Shown here: positions 34,180 to 41,649 of the stretch, one piece after another
Layout of the letters: each line of letters starts with the position of its first letter
Numbering within the stretch: position 1 is the stretch's first letter
NCBI GenBank assembly: GCA_029565395.1
Contig: JAKQOG010000158.1
Location: 1 to 41,649, forward strand
From: Candidatus Hydrogenedentota bacterium
GTDB lineage: Bacteria; Hydrogenedentota; Hydrogenedentia; Hydrogenedentales; CAILVY01
DNA length: 41,649 bases
Direction of reading: 5' to 3'
Position numbers and translations under genes: made by a program
The notes under the pieces: model-generated
The model's database searches: none
What the model was told of the DNA's origin: nothing
What the model saw: the letters and a program-made list of their open reading frames with translations, nothing else

Positions 34180-34827
34180 TTAACTGACTTCGACACCGAC
34201 TTTCGCCAGCGCACGCCGCAGATCGTCCGGCGTAAACGGCTTTTGAATCAGCATTGAGGCCCCAAGTTCAATAACCCGTTGCGCAACATCGCCTTCGTAG
34301 TAACCGGTCATGGCGATAATGCGGGTGCTCGAGGAATCCGGATTCGACTTGATCCGGCGGCACACCTCAAATCCGTCAATGCCTGGAAGCCGTAAATCCA
34401 GGAAAATCACGTCCGGTTTAAAGGTAGCGACTTCATGGCCAGCGTCAAAGCCGTCCATGGCAATCTCAATCTGGAACGGCGTTTGGGCACGTTCGAGAAA
34501 ACGCCGAATTACGGAAATCACCGCCTTCTCATCGTCCACCACCAGGATTTTCACCCCGGAATTGTCCAGATCCGTGTGCACCGGGATACTGTTATCCTTC
34601 AAAAAACGCAATAAATCCTCCCGGCGGATCCTGCGATGCCCGCCCGGGGTCTTAAATACGTGGATACGGCCTGCTTCGGCCCATTTACGGATAGTATCCG
34701 CCGTTACATGGCAATATTTGGCCACTTCGGATGTGCTAAAGGATTGCTTCGTTTCCACAGTTTCATACACCTTACTGTTTTGGTAGAATTTCTTGATTTC
34801 CAACCACTGTGCCCCATCATAGCCCAT
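34180..34827 (-). CDS. Excisionase-type HTH fused to response-regulator receiver
   Basis: A 215-residue two-domain regulator. Residues 30-78 form a MerR/BldC-like helix-turn-helix (STSEVAKYCHVTADTIRKWAEAGRI, then PGGHRRIRREDLLRFL). Residues 92-212 are a receiver domain with acidic pair Asp98, Asp99, phosphoacceptor Asp144 in IFLDLRLPG, Thr174 and Lys196. DNA binding is N-terminal and the receiver C-terminal, the reverse of most response regulators. No histidine kinase is nearby, so it is an orphan. The start is uncertain: ATG 34827 has no good ribosome site, and GTG codons near 34764-34776 are alternatives. Confidence 0.88.
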   Translation of the reverse strand: MGYDGAQWLEIKKFYQNSKVYETVETKQSFSTSEVAKYCHVTADTIRKWAEAGRIHVFKTPGGHRRIRREDLLRFLKDNSIPVHTDLDNSGVKILVVDDEKAVISVIRRFLERAQTPFQIEIAMDGFDAGHEVATFKPDVIFLDLRLPGIDGFEVCRRIKSNPDSSSTRIIAMTGYYEGDVAQRVIELGASMLIQKPFTPDDLRRALAKVGVEVS

Positions 34828-34899
34828 CTTTTCTGGATTTGCAAGTTTCTTCCCGAACCTATTTCCGTTTAATACTGTCAAAATTCCATAAAGCTGCTA

Positions 34900-35760
34900 T
34901 TAGATGAAAGAAGCATGCCGAGTCACCGAAAAACCTTCTGTTCCTACAAGAATTTCGGAGAATCCACCTTTCGCAGCACCCTCCCGATGCCGCATAAAAA
35001 ACGCAGAAGTCGTTAGATGCACTAAAGATGGGTATTGGGGGTCTTCTTCCAGACTCTGCCGATGGACATGCCCAGAGAGGTACAAAACTCTTTTTCCCAC
35101 CATACCCAGTAAATGCCGTAAAGCTAACGCGTTCCCTAATTGCCGCGTCCACCCGTTCTGATAAATCAGGGTTCTATGCAAAATGGGAAAATGTCCTCCC
35201 ACCAAAACTCGGTCCGAAGAAAGGCCCTCCAAGAGCCGTGCAGTTTTTTCCAGACTCTCACCGGATACGTACCCGCGGGAACTGAGAATATTAGGCCGCG
35301 CCTGATCCAATACAATAAAGGGCGTGCCACCGGGAAGGAAAAATTGCGCTGGATACCCGCCATCCGGCAGAAATTCTTCAAAATAGGTTTCAAACCGTCG
35401 TTTTCTCATAGCCTCAAAGGTATATCGGTCATGATTGCCGGGTGCCACAATGACCTGTATATCCAAGCGTTTTAGAGCGCGCAGAAATTCCACCGCTTGG
35501 ACAAATTCCTCATCTGTCGCGGTTGACGTGAAATCTCCCCCCGCAAACACCGTTTTTACCCCTGTTCCAACAAGCCGTTGCGCACAGGCGGATGCGGCCT
35601 CGCAATTAAACTCATGCCGACGGCGAAACGCCACATTCAAATTCCCAATCATGCGTTTATTCAGTAGTTTGAAGGGATTCCATACAATTTCCCAGAAGTG
35701 AAGGTCTGTGATGTGCAGAAGCCGGTCCACGGGGGGAGCACTGACTTGTTCGTCGCTCAC
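34900..35760 (-). CDS. Calcineurin-like metallophosphoesterase
   Basis: A 286-residue phosphoesterase with a GTG start at 35760. All metal ligands are visible: ITDLHF (Asp19, His21), GGDFT (Asp76), GNHDR (Asn109, His110), GGHFP and GHVH near the C-terminus. The fold removes phosphate from nucleotides, cyclic nucleotides, lipids or proteins; the Lpx-like UDP-diacylglucosamine hydrolases belong to the same superfamily, but I see nothing to choose between substrates. It lies 12 bases downstream of the esterase gene and is probably in one operon with it. Confidence 0.9.
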   Translation of the reverse strand: MSDEQVSAPPVDRLLHITDLHFWEIVWNPFKLLNKRMIGNLNVAFRRRHEFNCEAASACAQRLVGTGVKTVFAGGDFTSTATDEEFVQAVEFLRALKRLDIQVIVAPGNHDRYTFEAMRKRRFETYFEEFLPDGGYPAQFFLPGGTPFIVLDQARPNILSSRGYVSGESLEKTARLLEGLSSDRVLVGGHFPILHRTLIYQNGWTRQLGNALALRHLLGMVGKRVLYLSGHVHRQSLEEDPQYPSLVHLTTSAFFMRHREGAAKGGFSEILVGTEGFSVTRHASFI

Positions 35761-35772
35761 GAGTATCCCCCT

Positions 35773-38061
35773 TCACTTCACCGCGGCCATGAGAGCGGCA
35801 TTATCCAACATGCCCTCCTCGATCCGAGCCCAGGGGAAGTATTTTGCGTCCGAAGCATTCATTACCAGCAGGGAACGCGGCGCGATCAACGCGGCGGACG
35901 TGCGCACATCGCCAATACTGCGGATACAGGGGATGTAATATTCCTTCTCCCATGCTTCATCGTTATCCACGGGAAACGCATTCAAATCCACCACCGTAAT
36001 GGGAACCTGCCCGTCGATTGCACTCGCGAACAAGCACCACATGCCGCCCTCCTGAAGGCCGATGAGGTTGATTTGGCCGGTCATATCGCGGCGTGCGCGG
36101 AGAAACGCCAGCGCGGTCAACACATCCTGGATCCGGCAGCCGGTGTCGGTGGGCTGGAAGGTGTCCATAAATTTCCCCGCACATAAACGCTCAGTGCGTT
36201 TATCCGGCGCATGGTGTTCCCCGATCAGAAACGCATCAATGCATAATACGGCTTTGCCCTGTTCGATCAGCCCTTTCACCACCCCCCCCGGACCGCTTTC
36301 TTTTCCGTCCGCCAAAAATGCCTTCCCTTTCCCATGTACAATAAGGACGGCATCTTGCGGCACAGTGGCATACGAGCGGTAGAACAAGGCCGGGATGGCA
36401 TCGCCTGCGGCGGCACGGCCGATAATCCAGCGCTCTACCACATAGCCTTGGTCTTTTCGCTCTTCCATGGAAACGCGTTCCAGGGCGAGGTCATTGGCCC
36501 GGGGGATCTCCGCACCGGTCACCGCTGCCAAAACATCGCCATAGTCTTTCCGGAAGGTCTCGACATCCTCTTCTTTCTTGGGGAATACGGCGTCCCACTT
36601 TTTCTGGTTGTCTTTTATTATAGATTCGAGGATTTTCCCCCGTGAAGGATATTTCTTCACTGCGTCTTTGTCCGGAAATACCCGCAATTTCGATTCTTCT
36701 TCTACAGTAAAGGCGGGTTCTGTGTAATTCGCCCAGTGATCGCCGCCCAGCAACCATTTGCCGAAAAACCGGTACATCGCCTCGCGGCTCGACTGGTTGT
36801 AGTTGTGTTCCGCGTCAATGGGCACGTTCTGAACGCGATCCTCCGCCCCATACAGCGCATAAATCCCGCGAATCGATGGATATTCCACATGGGGCGTCTC
36901 ACGGGTCCAATCCCCGGAGGCGGAAACCATCAACAACGGTTTGGGGGCCATAAGCGCCCCGATTTCCATATTCGAGTTGCACAAACGGATAATCGGTGCA
37001 TTCTCGCACAGGCATCCGCCCTGCATGGTGCTTGAGATCATGTTTACAGGCGCGGCGACACAGATGCGCGGCTCCACCGAGCAAAGAGCAAAGGTCTGCG
37101 TGCCGCCGCCGGACGCACCGGTGCACCCGATGCGCTGCGGGTCCACTTCGGGAAGACTGGTGATAAAATCCACGGCCCGGATGCTTGACCACAACTGCAT
37201 CGCAAAGGGATGTATTCCCCAGAGCTTCTCACGTTCGCCCCCCCAGTTGTGGGGGAACTGCTGACTGTCCACATAGCCGATCATGTCATAACTGAACGCC
37301 ACGATGCCCATGCGCGCCAAGGTAATACAGCGGCCCGGCACGGAACCCCGTTTGTCGTCGTTCAGCCGGCCATGTTCCCAATGGCCATGCGGGCACACCA
37401 CACCGGGGAACGGGCCTTTACCGACAGGACGATATAGATTCCCCGTCACCAGAAATCCCGGGCGGGCTTCAAAATGAACCTTCTCCACCGTATAGTCATC
37501 ATGCTTCACGAGATCGAAGATTTTGGCTTTCAACGATGTCTTTTCCGGGAGGGGCAATAATCCGGACGAAAGCAGAATACGGCGCCGCAATTTCGCTGCA
37601 AAAGCTTCCCACGCATCCTTCGTATTGAAATAAGGCATGACAAAGACGGTGTCGGTGTGTTTGGCGGTGAGGGCGCGTCGATCCGCTACTCCGCGCGGCT
37701 GATCATAAACACGCATGTCCTTCATGACCTTTGAAGGAGCAAATTCCAGAGCCGTGCTCAACACCACCCCCATCACCTTCTCCCCCACGCTGATCATCGC
37801 CTTTTCTTCATTGAGCGTAATATCTCCGGCTTTCACCCATACGTAGTCCGGATCATTTTTCTCCTTTTTGCGTTCGAACGGAAAGGTTTGTCCGTTTATG
37901 GTAATCGAGGTGGCATAGTCCACCGGAATCCATCCCCAAACCCCATACGAGCCTTTCTCCGGCAACGAAATCCCGGCCGGATCGATTTCACATGCGTTGA
38001 ACCACACCGTAGATCCCTGTCCCGTCATCGCGATAAATGCCGCCATGGCCATGGTAAACAT
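35773..38061 (-). CDS. Exported double alpha/beta-hydrolase (acetyl-xylan-esterase-like)
   Basis: A 762-residue protein with a short N-terminal signal (about residues 1-18). The first catalytic domain, about residues 130-450, carries the nucleophile elbow CTGASGGGTQT (Gly-x-Ser-x-Gly) and LYRPVGKGPFPGVVCPHGHWE, as in acetyl xylan esterase-like and prolyl-oligopeptidase-like enzymes. A second hydrolase-like domain from about residue 560 has IVHGKGKAF and IGLQEGGMW, where the expected Ser is replaced by Glu, so it is probably not catalytic. A metallophosphoesterase gene follows 12 bases downstream. The likely role is deacetylation of polysaccharides or peptides outside the cytoplasm. Confidence 0.83.
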   Translation of the reverse strand: MFTMAMAAFIAMTGQGSTVWFNACEIDPAGISLPEKGSYGVWGWIPVDYATSITINGQTFPFERKKEKNDPDYVWVKAGDITLNEEKAMISVGEKVMGVVLSTALEFAPSKVMKDMRVYDQPRGVADRRALTAKHTDTVFVMPYFNTKDAWEAFAAKLRRRILLSSGLLPLPEKTSLKAKIFDLVKHDDYTVEKVHFEARPGFLVTGNLYRPVGKGPFPGVVCPHGHWEHGRLNDDKRGSVPGRCITLARMGIVAFSYDMIGYVDSQQFPHNWGGEREKLWGIHPFAMQLWSSIRAVDFITSLPEVDPQRIGCTGASGGGTQTFALCSVEPRICVAAPVNMISSTMQGGCLCENAPIIRLCNSNMEIGALMAPKPLLMVSASGDWTRETPHVEYPSIRGIYALYGAEDRVQNVPIDAEHNYNQSSREAMYRFFGKWLLGGDHWANYTEPAFTVEEESKLRVFPDKDAVKKYPSRGKILESIIKDNQKKWDAVFPKKEEDVETFRKDYGDVLAAVTGAEIPRANDLALERVSMEERKDQGYVVERWIIGRAAAGDAIPALFYRSYATVPQDAVLIVHGKGKAFLADGKESGPGGVVKGLIEQGKAVLCIDAFLIGEHHAPDKRTERLCAGKFMDTFQPTDTGCRIQDVLTALAFLRARRDMTGQINLIGLQEGGMWCLFASAIDGQVPITVVDLNAFPVDNDEAWEKEYYIPCIRSIGDVRTSAALIAPRSLLVMNASDAKYFPWARIEEGMLDNAALMAAVK

Positions 38062-38172
38062 CCTGATTCTCCAGTTTCCGCTTGACTCATGTGAACTCCA
38101 TTGCCCAAGAGAATAGCCCGTTTGCCGTATGAAATAAAAGCTGGCTTAAGAGACTACTGCGGAAGGGATCGT

Positions 38173-39252
38173 TTACTCCACCAGCGCCAACCCAATTTCG
38201 TTGTTGAGATAAAATCCGAGCGGTGTCGGCTTTATCCAATCCGCATCCTCTTCCAACAATCCCCTTTTGATTAATCCCGTCAACACCTCTCCGTAGTCTT
38301 CCTCCACGCTTCTTCCAAAACGTTCCTTATAAATCGCCTTACGAAGCCCCTGCCGGAGCCGGAAATGCTGGATCAAGGTTTCCGTCCGGATTTCCTTCCG
38401 AGAAAGCGTCAATGCCTCCATTTTTTCTCCAGGACATGCCAGATAGGCTGCTAGCTCCTCATGATTCCGGGAGCGTATGCCATTTAGGAAACTGTAGGCC
38501 GCAGCACCAAATCCTGCATATTCCTCATTATGCCAATAAACCAGATTATGCCGGGACGCATGGCCGGGCAGGGCGTAATTCGAGATTTCATAGTGATCAT
38601 AGGCCGACAGCATCTCCTCCGCCTGCTGGTACATCGTGAGCCATTGGTCTTCGTTGATGGCGTCGTCACTGCGAAGCTCAAACGGCGTGCCTTCTTCATA
38701 CGTGAGCCCATAGGCCGCCACGTGGGAAGGCCGTAGCGTGAGACATTGCCCAAGCGTCGATTTCCATGCCTCGACAGGCGGCGCGCCAAAAATCAGATCC
38801 ATGTTCCAGTTCTCAAAGACACTCCCAACAATTTCACATGCGCGCCGGGCCGTAGCCGCATCATGCCGCCGCCCAAGATAGCGTAACGTTTCATCATTAA
38901 AACTCTGCACCCCAAGACTCACCCGGTTAATACCCACGTCATGCCACGAATGCACTAGGTCTGTGGTCACATCATCGGAATTGGCTTCAATGGTGATTTC
39001 TGCATCGTGTAGTCGAAAACGCCGCGCTATCACCTTTAACAGACGCGCTACTTGTTCGAGTGATAGCAGAGAGGGGGTGCCGCCGCCAATATATATGCTC
39101 AGTGCATCCATTGGACCTTCAAATCCCGAAATCTCACTGCATAGGGCGTCAAGGCAGGCCTCCGGCACTTCCCCTGGAATTGCCCGGCTGACAAAATCGC
39201 AATACGGGCATTTGGTGCGGCAAAAGGGGATATGAATGTATATGGCGAGCAT
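38173..39252 (-). CDS. hemW: HemW-like radical SAM protein
   Basis: A 359-residue radical SAM protein starting MLAIYIHIPFC. The [4Fe-4S] motif is C11-RTK-C15-PY-C18. IYIGGGTPSLLS, EANSDD, RVSLGVQSF and DLIFGAPP follow in the HemN/HemW order, and the C-terminal HemN region is present. The CxxxCxYC motif with a Phe after Asp19 (CDF), and the lack of the longer HemN N-terminus, favour HemW, a heme chaperone rather than coproporphyrinogen dehydrogenase. The ATG at 39252 lies ten bases after the paralogue gene's stop, with a distant GGAGG; a TAGACT box close to the ATG could give a short-leader transcript. Confidence 0.92.
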   Translation of the reverse strand: MLAIYIHIPFCRTKCPYCDFVSRAIPGEVPEACLDALCSEISGFEGPMDALSIYIGGGTPSLLSLEQVARLLKVIARRFRLHDAEITIEANSDDVTTDLVHSWHDVGINRVSLGVQSFNDETLRYLGRRHDAATARRACEIVGSVFENWNMDLIFGAPPVEAWKSTLGQCLTLRPSHVAAYGLTYEEGTPFELRSDDAINEDQWLTMYQQAEEMLSAYDHYEISNYALPGHASRHNLVYWHNEEYAGFGAAAYSFLNGIRSRNHEELAAYLACPGEKMEALTLSRKEIRTETLIQHFRLRQGLRKAIYKERFGRSVEEDYGEVLTGLIKRGLLEEDADWIKPTPLGFYLNNEIGLALVE

Positions 39253-39262
39253 TGCGTCTAGT

Positions 39263-39973
39263 CTATCCGGCCTCCGGATGTTCAGGCAAGGCCAATCGTT
39301 GTTCCCGTTCATACGCGATGGCCAACGCCACAATCATCCACGGTGTACTGATTAAAATGCCCACGCAACACAATAACAATCCCAGCAGGTGGAGAATGGA
39401 TAATGCCGCCCACAGAATCAGCCATTGACGAAGGTTACTCCATACCATTACCCGGCTGGCCTCCATCGCTGCCCACGCGCCCATGTTGTAGTCATGGATA
39501 AAAAAGAACGCCGGAGCATAGAGCACCACAATCGCGCAGACAGGCACGAGACACATCGTCAGACTCACGGAGAATGTGATGCTGAATATCACTACATTAC
39601 GTGTTGTCCAAGCCAGATAGATGGCAATAATCGCAGGAATTATCAATACAATAATACAGGCCAATCCCAACAAGGTCATAATCGCACCTGCAAGGCACGT
39701 TGGAATAAATCGTTGAAATCCCGCAAACAGATCCTCCCATTTGACGGGTGCGCCTCGCACTGCCGCAGTGGCGATAACACACAGGCCATACCACATGGGG
39801 CCAGTGAGAATTGTGCTGCCGATAAAAGGCAGGACGGAGCCCGCTACGGAAACAATCAAATTTAAAAGGATATACCCGGCAAAAAGGATGAGAAAATTTG
39901 CCGAGAAAACCCGCCACGAAGCAGCGATGATTTCGCCCATGCGGAATTGTGCGCCTTGCGTACTCAAAACCAT
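39263..39973 (-). CDS. Integral membrane protein, paralogue A
   Basis: A 236-residue protein with about six membrane helices. It is homologous to the next gene upstream: FFIHDYNMGAWAAMEASRVMVWSNLRQW here aligns with FILNDNLDFWPAMEASRKMVMNNVGQW there, and FAGFQRFIPTCLAG aligns with FSGFQKFLPAFLAY. The family resembles DUF975-like bacterial membrane proteins with no known reaction. The first in-frame ATG has only a weak ribosome site; the internal Met12 is possible. hemW starts ten bases after its stop. Confidence 0.82.
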   Translation of the reverse strand: MVLSTQGAQFRMGEIIAASWRVFSANFLILFAGYILLNLIVSVAGSVLPFIGSTILTGPMWYGLCVIATAAVRGAPVKWEDLFAGFQRFIPTCLAGAIMTLLGLACIIVLIIPAIIAIYLAWTTRNVVIFSITFSVSLTMCLVPVCAIVVLYAPAFFFIHDYNMGAWAAMEASRVMVWSNLRQWLILWAALSILHLLGLLLCCVGILISTPWMIVALAIAYEREQRLALPEHPEAG

Positions 39974-40040
39974 GCCTTAGCTTTCCTGAAACAGACCGTA
40001 TTCTAATCAAGACCTTTTCATATGCACACACATAATACCA

Positions 40041-40074
40041 AAACAAAAAAGGCGCAGGCGAAAAGGCCCGCGCC
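40041..40074 (-). terminator. Intrinsic terminator between the two paralogues
   Basis: On the minus strand GGCGCGGGC, loop CTTTTC, GCCTGCGCC with one G-T pair, followed by TTTTTTGTTTT. It ends the transcript of the 211-residue paralogue 21 bases after its stop, so the downstream paralogue A needs its own promoter or read-through. Confidence 0.92.
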
Positions 40075-40094
40075 AAGACAAGTGGCGTTCTAAA

Positions 40095-40730
40095 TTATTC
40101 GGTTGGTTCAGCGGGAGGAACCGGAGGAATAACAGGTTGAACGGCATTTCGTTCCATATTAAAGGCCAGGACGATGAGGATAGCCATAATGGGGCCGGTT
40201 ACAAATATTCCCACGCAGCAGGCCATTACACCAAGTAAATTCAGGCCCAAAAATACCAGATACAAGAGGATCCATTGACCGACGTTGTTCATTACCATTT
40301 TGCGGCTGGCTTCCATGGCGGGCCAGAAATCAAGGTTGTCATTCAGGATAAACAAGTAGGTCGGAAGGTAGAGCATGCTCACAAAGAGGCCGGGGAGAAT
40401 GCAGAATATCATCCCGATCATCGTAAAAATCGTGATGACCAAATACGCCAGGAACGCAGGGAGGAATTTTTGGAATCCGGAAAAGATATCGCTAAATTCA
40501 ACGGGTTGCCCTGCCACCGCGGACCGGGCCATTTTAAAAATGCCCAGCATGAACGGCCCCATAATAACAATGGGAATCACCATGCCGATGATAGGGATCA
40601 TGCCGCCAACCAGTACTATTACCGATGCGACGACAAAACCACCTATCAAGGGGCCTGCATTATTCTTGAATATGTTCCAGGATTCACTGATCATACTTCC
40701 AATGTCAAAATTTACGTTTGCTTGACTCAT
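40095..40730 (-). CDS. Integral membrane protein, paralogue B
   Basis: A 211-residue protein with about six membrane helices and a Pro-rich tail (PVIPPVPPAEPTE). GGGGAG seven bases before the ATG is a good ribosome site. The shared blocks with the downstream paralogue (FxGFQ(R/K)FxP, AMEASR(V/K)MV and a double Cys in LLGxLxCCVGI or LLGVMACCVGI) mark a tandem duplication. I cannot assign a function. Confidence 0.85.
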   Translation of the reverse strand: MSQANVNFDIGSMISESWNIFKNNAGPLIGGFVVASVIVLVGGMIPIIGMVIPIVIMGPFMLGIFKMARSAVAGQPVEFSDIFSGFQKFLPAFLAYLVITIFTMIGMIFCILPGLFVSMLYLPTYLFILNDNLDFWPAMEASRKMVMNNVGQWILLYLVFLGLNLLGVMACCVGIFVTGPIMAILIVLAFNMERNAVQPVIPPVPPAEPTE

Positions 40731-40781
40731 GCTTGGTCTCCCCGTGGTTTAATTGTTTTATACAACAACTACCTGTCGATC

Positions 40782-40810
40782 ACCATAACAGTCATGATAT
40801 AACAAGTCAA
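40782..40810 (-). promoter_or_regulatory. Possible promoter for paralogue B
   Basis: On the minus strand TTGACT (40805-40810), 17 bases, TATGGT (40782-40787). The predicted leader is about 45 bases. Matches are 5 of 6 and 4 of 6. Confidence 0.55.
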
Positions 40811-40837
40811 GAGAAAATATCCCGTTGTGGAATAACC

Positions 40838-41287
40838 ATGGATACCGAATCAGAACATACGCCATCAGGGCGCCAAGAGCCCTCAAATAGCAACCGGTGG
40901 GTCTTCTTGTATATATCCCTGCTCCTCATCACAGGTTTATTGGCTTTCTATTGGCTCGACCCTGAAACACACCGGTTCTTTTGGCACTGCCCCTTCCATG
41001 CATTGACCGGGTTGTGGTGTCCGGGCTGTGGGGGGCAACGCGCCCTGCACGCACTCCTGCATGCCCGGATAGCGGAAGCGCTGTCCTTAAATGCACTGGC
41101 CGTACTGATAGTGGCGCCTGTAATTGTCTATGGCTATACAGCATATGCTTTGCGGGTTTTGGGTGTTGCTTGTCTTCCTGAGATCAAGATTTCAACTCGC
41201 TGGATGATATTCACAGTGGTTGTGTTTATGATCTTTGGCATTCTGCGAAACATCCCGATCTCTCCGTTTTCCTGTCTGGCGCCATAA
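40838..41287 (+). CDS. DUF2752 small membrane protein
   Basis: A 149-residue protein starting at the ATG 40838 (the frame extends to 40718 but overlaps the divergent promoter region). The core CPFHALTGLWCPGCGGQRALHALLH is the DUF2752 signature, with the CP-x-CG cysteines and the QRALHALL helix, followed by SLNALAVLIVAP and two or three membrane helices. Function of DUF2752 is unknown. No clear ribosome site precedes it. The preceding polar stretch (TESEHTPSGRQEPSN) is cytoplasmic. Confidence 0.87.
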   Translation: MDTESEHTPSGRQEPSNSNRWVFLYISLLLITGLLAFYWLDPETHRFFWHCPFHALTGLWCPGCGGQRALHALLHARIAEALSLNALAVLIVAPVIVYGYTAYALRVLGVACLPEIKISTRWMIFTVVVFMIFGILRNIPISPFSCLAP

Positions 41288-41331
41288 CTCATCCGGGAAT
41301 GCGGTACGGGAGGCATATTATCTTCAGCGCA

Positions 41332-41649
41332 TCAAGGCATGGCGCGATCAATGATTTCCTTGAACGCAGTGTCCGGGGGAAGCGTGCCGTAGGTGAGGCC
41401 GCTGTCCCCCTCTAGCCGGGCCGCGCAGAATGCATCCGCAACGAATTGCGGGGCGTGTTGAATCAACAACGAGGCCTGAAACGCCAAGGCGAGCTGTTCC
41501 AGAATCCTGCGGCCGTGTTTCTCCACATCCGGTTGTTTCGCCAGAGCCTTTTGCACCTTGTTGAGAAACGCATCATAGTGTTTATTCGCGCCTTTTGCTT
41601 TGGCAAGTTCCTGCAGGAAGGCGGGCAGAGATTCCGGTTCGCGGAAAAC
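41332..41649 (-). CDS. AidB-like acyl-CoA dehydrogenase, C-terminal end (partial)
   Basis: The last 105 codons of a gene that continues beyond the right edge. The visible sequence REPESLPAFLQELAKAKG, then ILEQLALAFQASLLIQHAPQFVADAFCAARL and TYGTLPPDTAFKEIIDRAMP matches the C-terminal helical domain of AidB/isovaleryl-CoA-type flavoproteins, where AVADAFC and YGTLP are conserved. AidB proteins protect DNA from alkylation; others oxidise branched acyl-CoA. The catalytic base lies outside the window, so the choice cannot be made. Confidence 0.85.
   Translation of the reverse strand, partial: VFREPESLPAFLQELAKAKGANKHYDAFLNKVQKALAKQPDVEKHGRRILEQLALAFQASLLIQHAPQFVADAFCAARLEGDSGLTYGTLPPDTAFKEIIDRAMP

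Noticed and set aside
34840..34899. TTGACA on the minus strand upstream of the regulator taken for its promoter
   Set aside because: No -10 box stands at 16-18 bases, so it was not listed.

Overview
The window looks like a piece of chromosome from a Gram-negative bacterium that is not closely related to a model species. An LpxL/HtrB-type lipid A acyltransferase, two lipoproteins with clear lipoboxes, a Tat-exported protein and FecR/DUF6600 and PASTA envelope proteins point to a diderm cell. The mix (orphan HTH-receiver regulator, NatB-CPBP fusion, GH78 rhamnosidase, FucI-like Tat protein) reminds me of Planctomycetota, Lentisphaerota or Hydrogenedentota-type heterotrophs. That placement is an impression, not a result.

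Layout. 1-3718 (+): the conserved translation/RNA cluster infB(end)-ylxP-rbfA-truB-ribF, in which rbfA is fused in frame to an NrnA-type DHH phosphoesterase. 3914-7387 (+): two envelope genes, a FecR/DUF6600 protein with a long basic repeat tail and a PASTA lipoprotein. 7532-7608 (-): tRNA-Val(UAC). 7680-16302: penicillin-acylase-family hydrolase (-), FapA/DUF342-like protein (+), zinc-ribbon membrane protein (-) and an exported GH78 rhamnosidase (+). 16351-17713: a small AT-rich membrane gene, then a REP-associated tyrosine transposase (RAYT) bracketed by its own GTAG-headed REP hairpins, 13-bp inverted end repeats and two further hairpins. 17900-20024: truA with a TPR membrane protein (-), and a TauE/SafE permease (+). 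20198-21436: a lipoprotein gene with a near-consensus promoter and a strong terminator. 21482-24791 (-): a four-gene operon (beta-CASP nuclease, LpxL-like acyltransferase, aroD, 47-aa protein) with a near-consensus promoter that predicts a leaderless first mRNA. 25040-28177 (+): Dabb protein, cupin, MDR dehydrogenase and Tat-exported FucI-like protein, the best candidate for an uncharacterised pathway. 28178-28966 (-): an SDR. 29077-31916 (+): NatA-like ATPase and a NatB-CPBP protease fusion. 32039-38061 (-): large polytopic membrane protein, HTH-receiver regulator, metallophosphoesterase and a double alpha/beta-hydrolase esterase. 38173-40730 (-): hemW and two paralogous membrane proteins. 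40838-41287 (+): DUF2752 protein. 41332-41649 (-): end of an AidB-like acyl-CoA dehydrogenase.

How it works together. Housekeeping RNA and ribosome functions (IF-2, RbfA, TruB, TruA, RNase-J/CPSF-like nuclease, tRNA) alternate with envelope proteins and with a carbohydrate-scavenging set (GH78, acetyl-xylan-esterase-like hydrolase, FucI-like operon). Most genes have a clear Shine-Dalgarno, but the beta-CASP nuclease and ribF have promoter-like sequences so close to the start codon that leaderless or very short-leader translation is likely.
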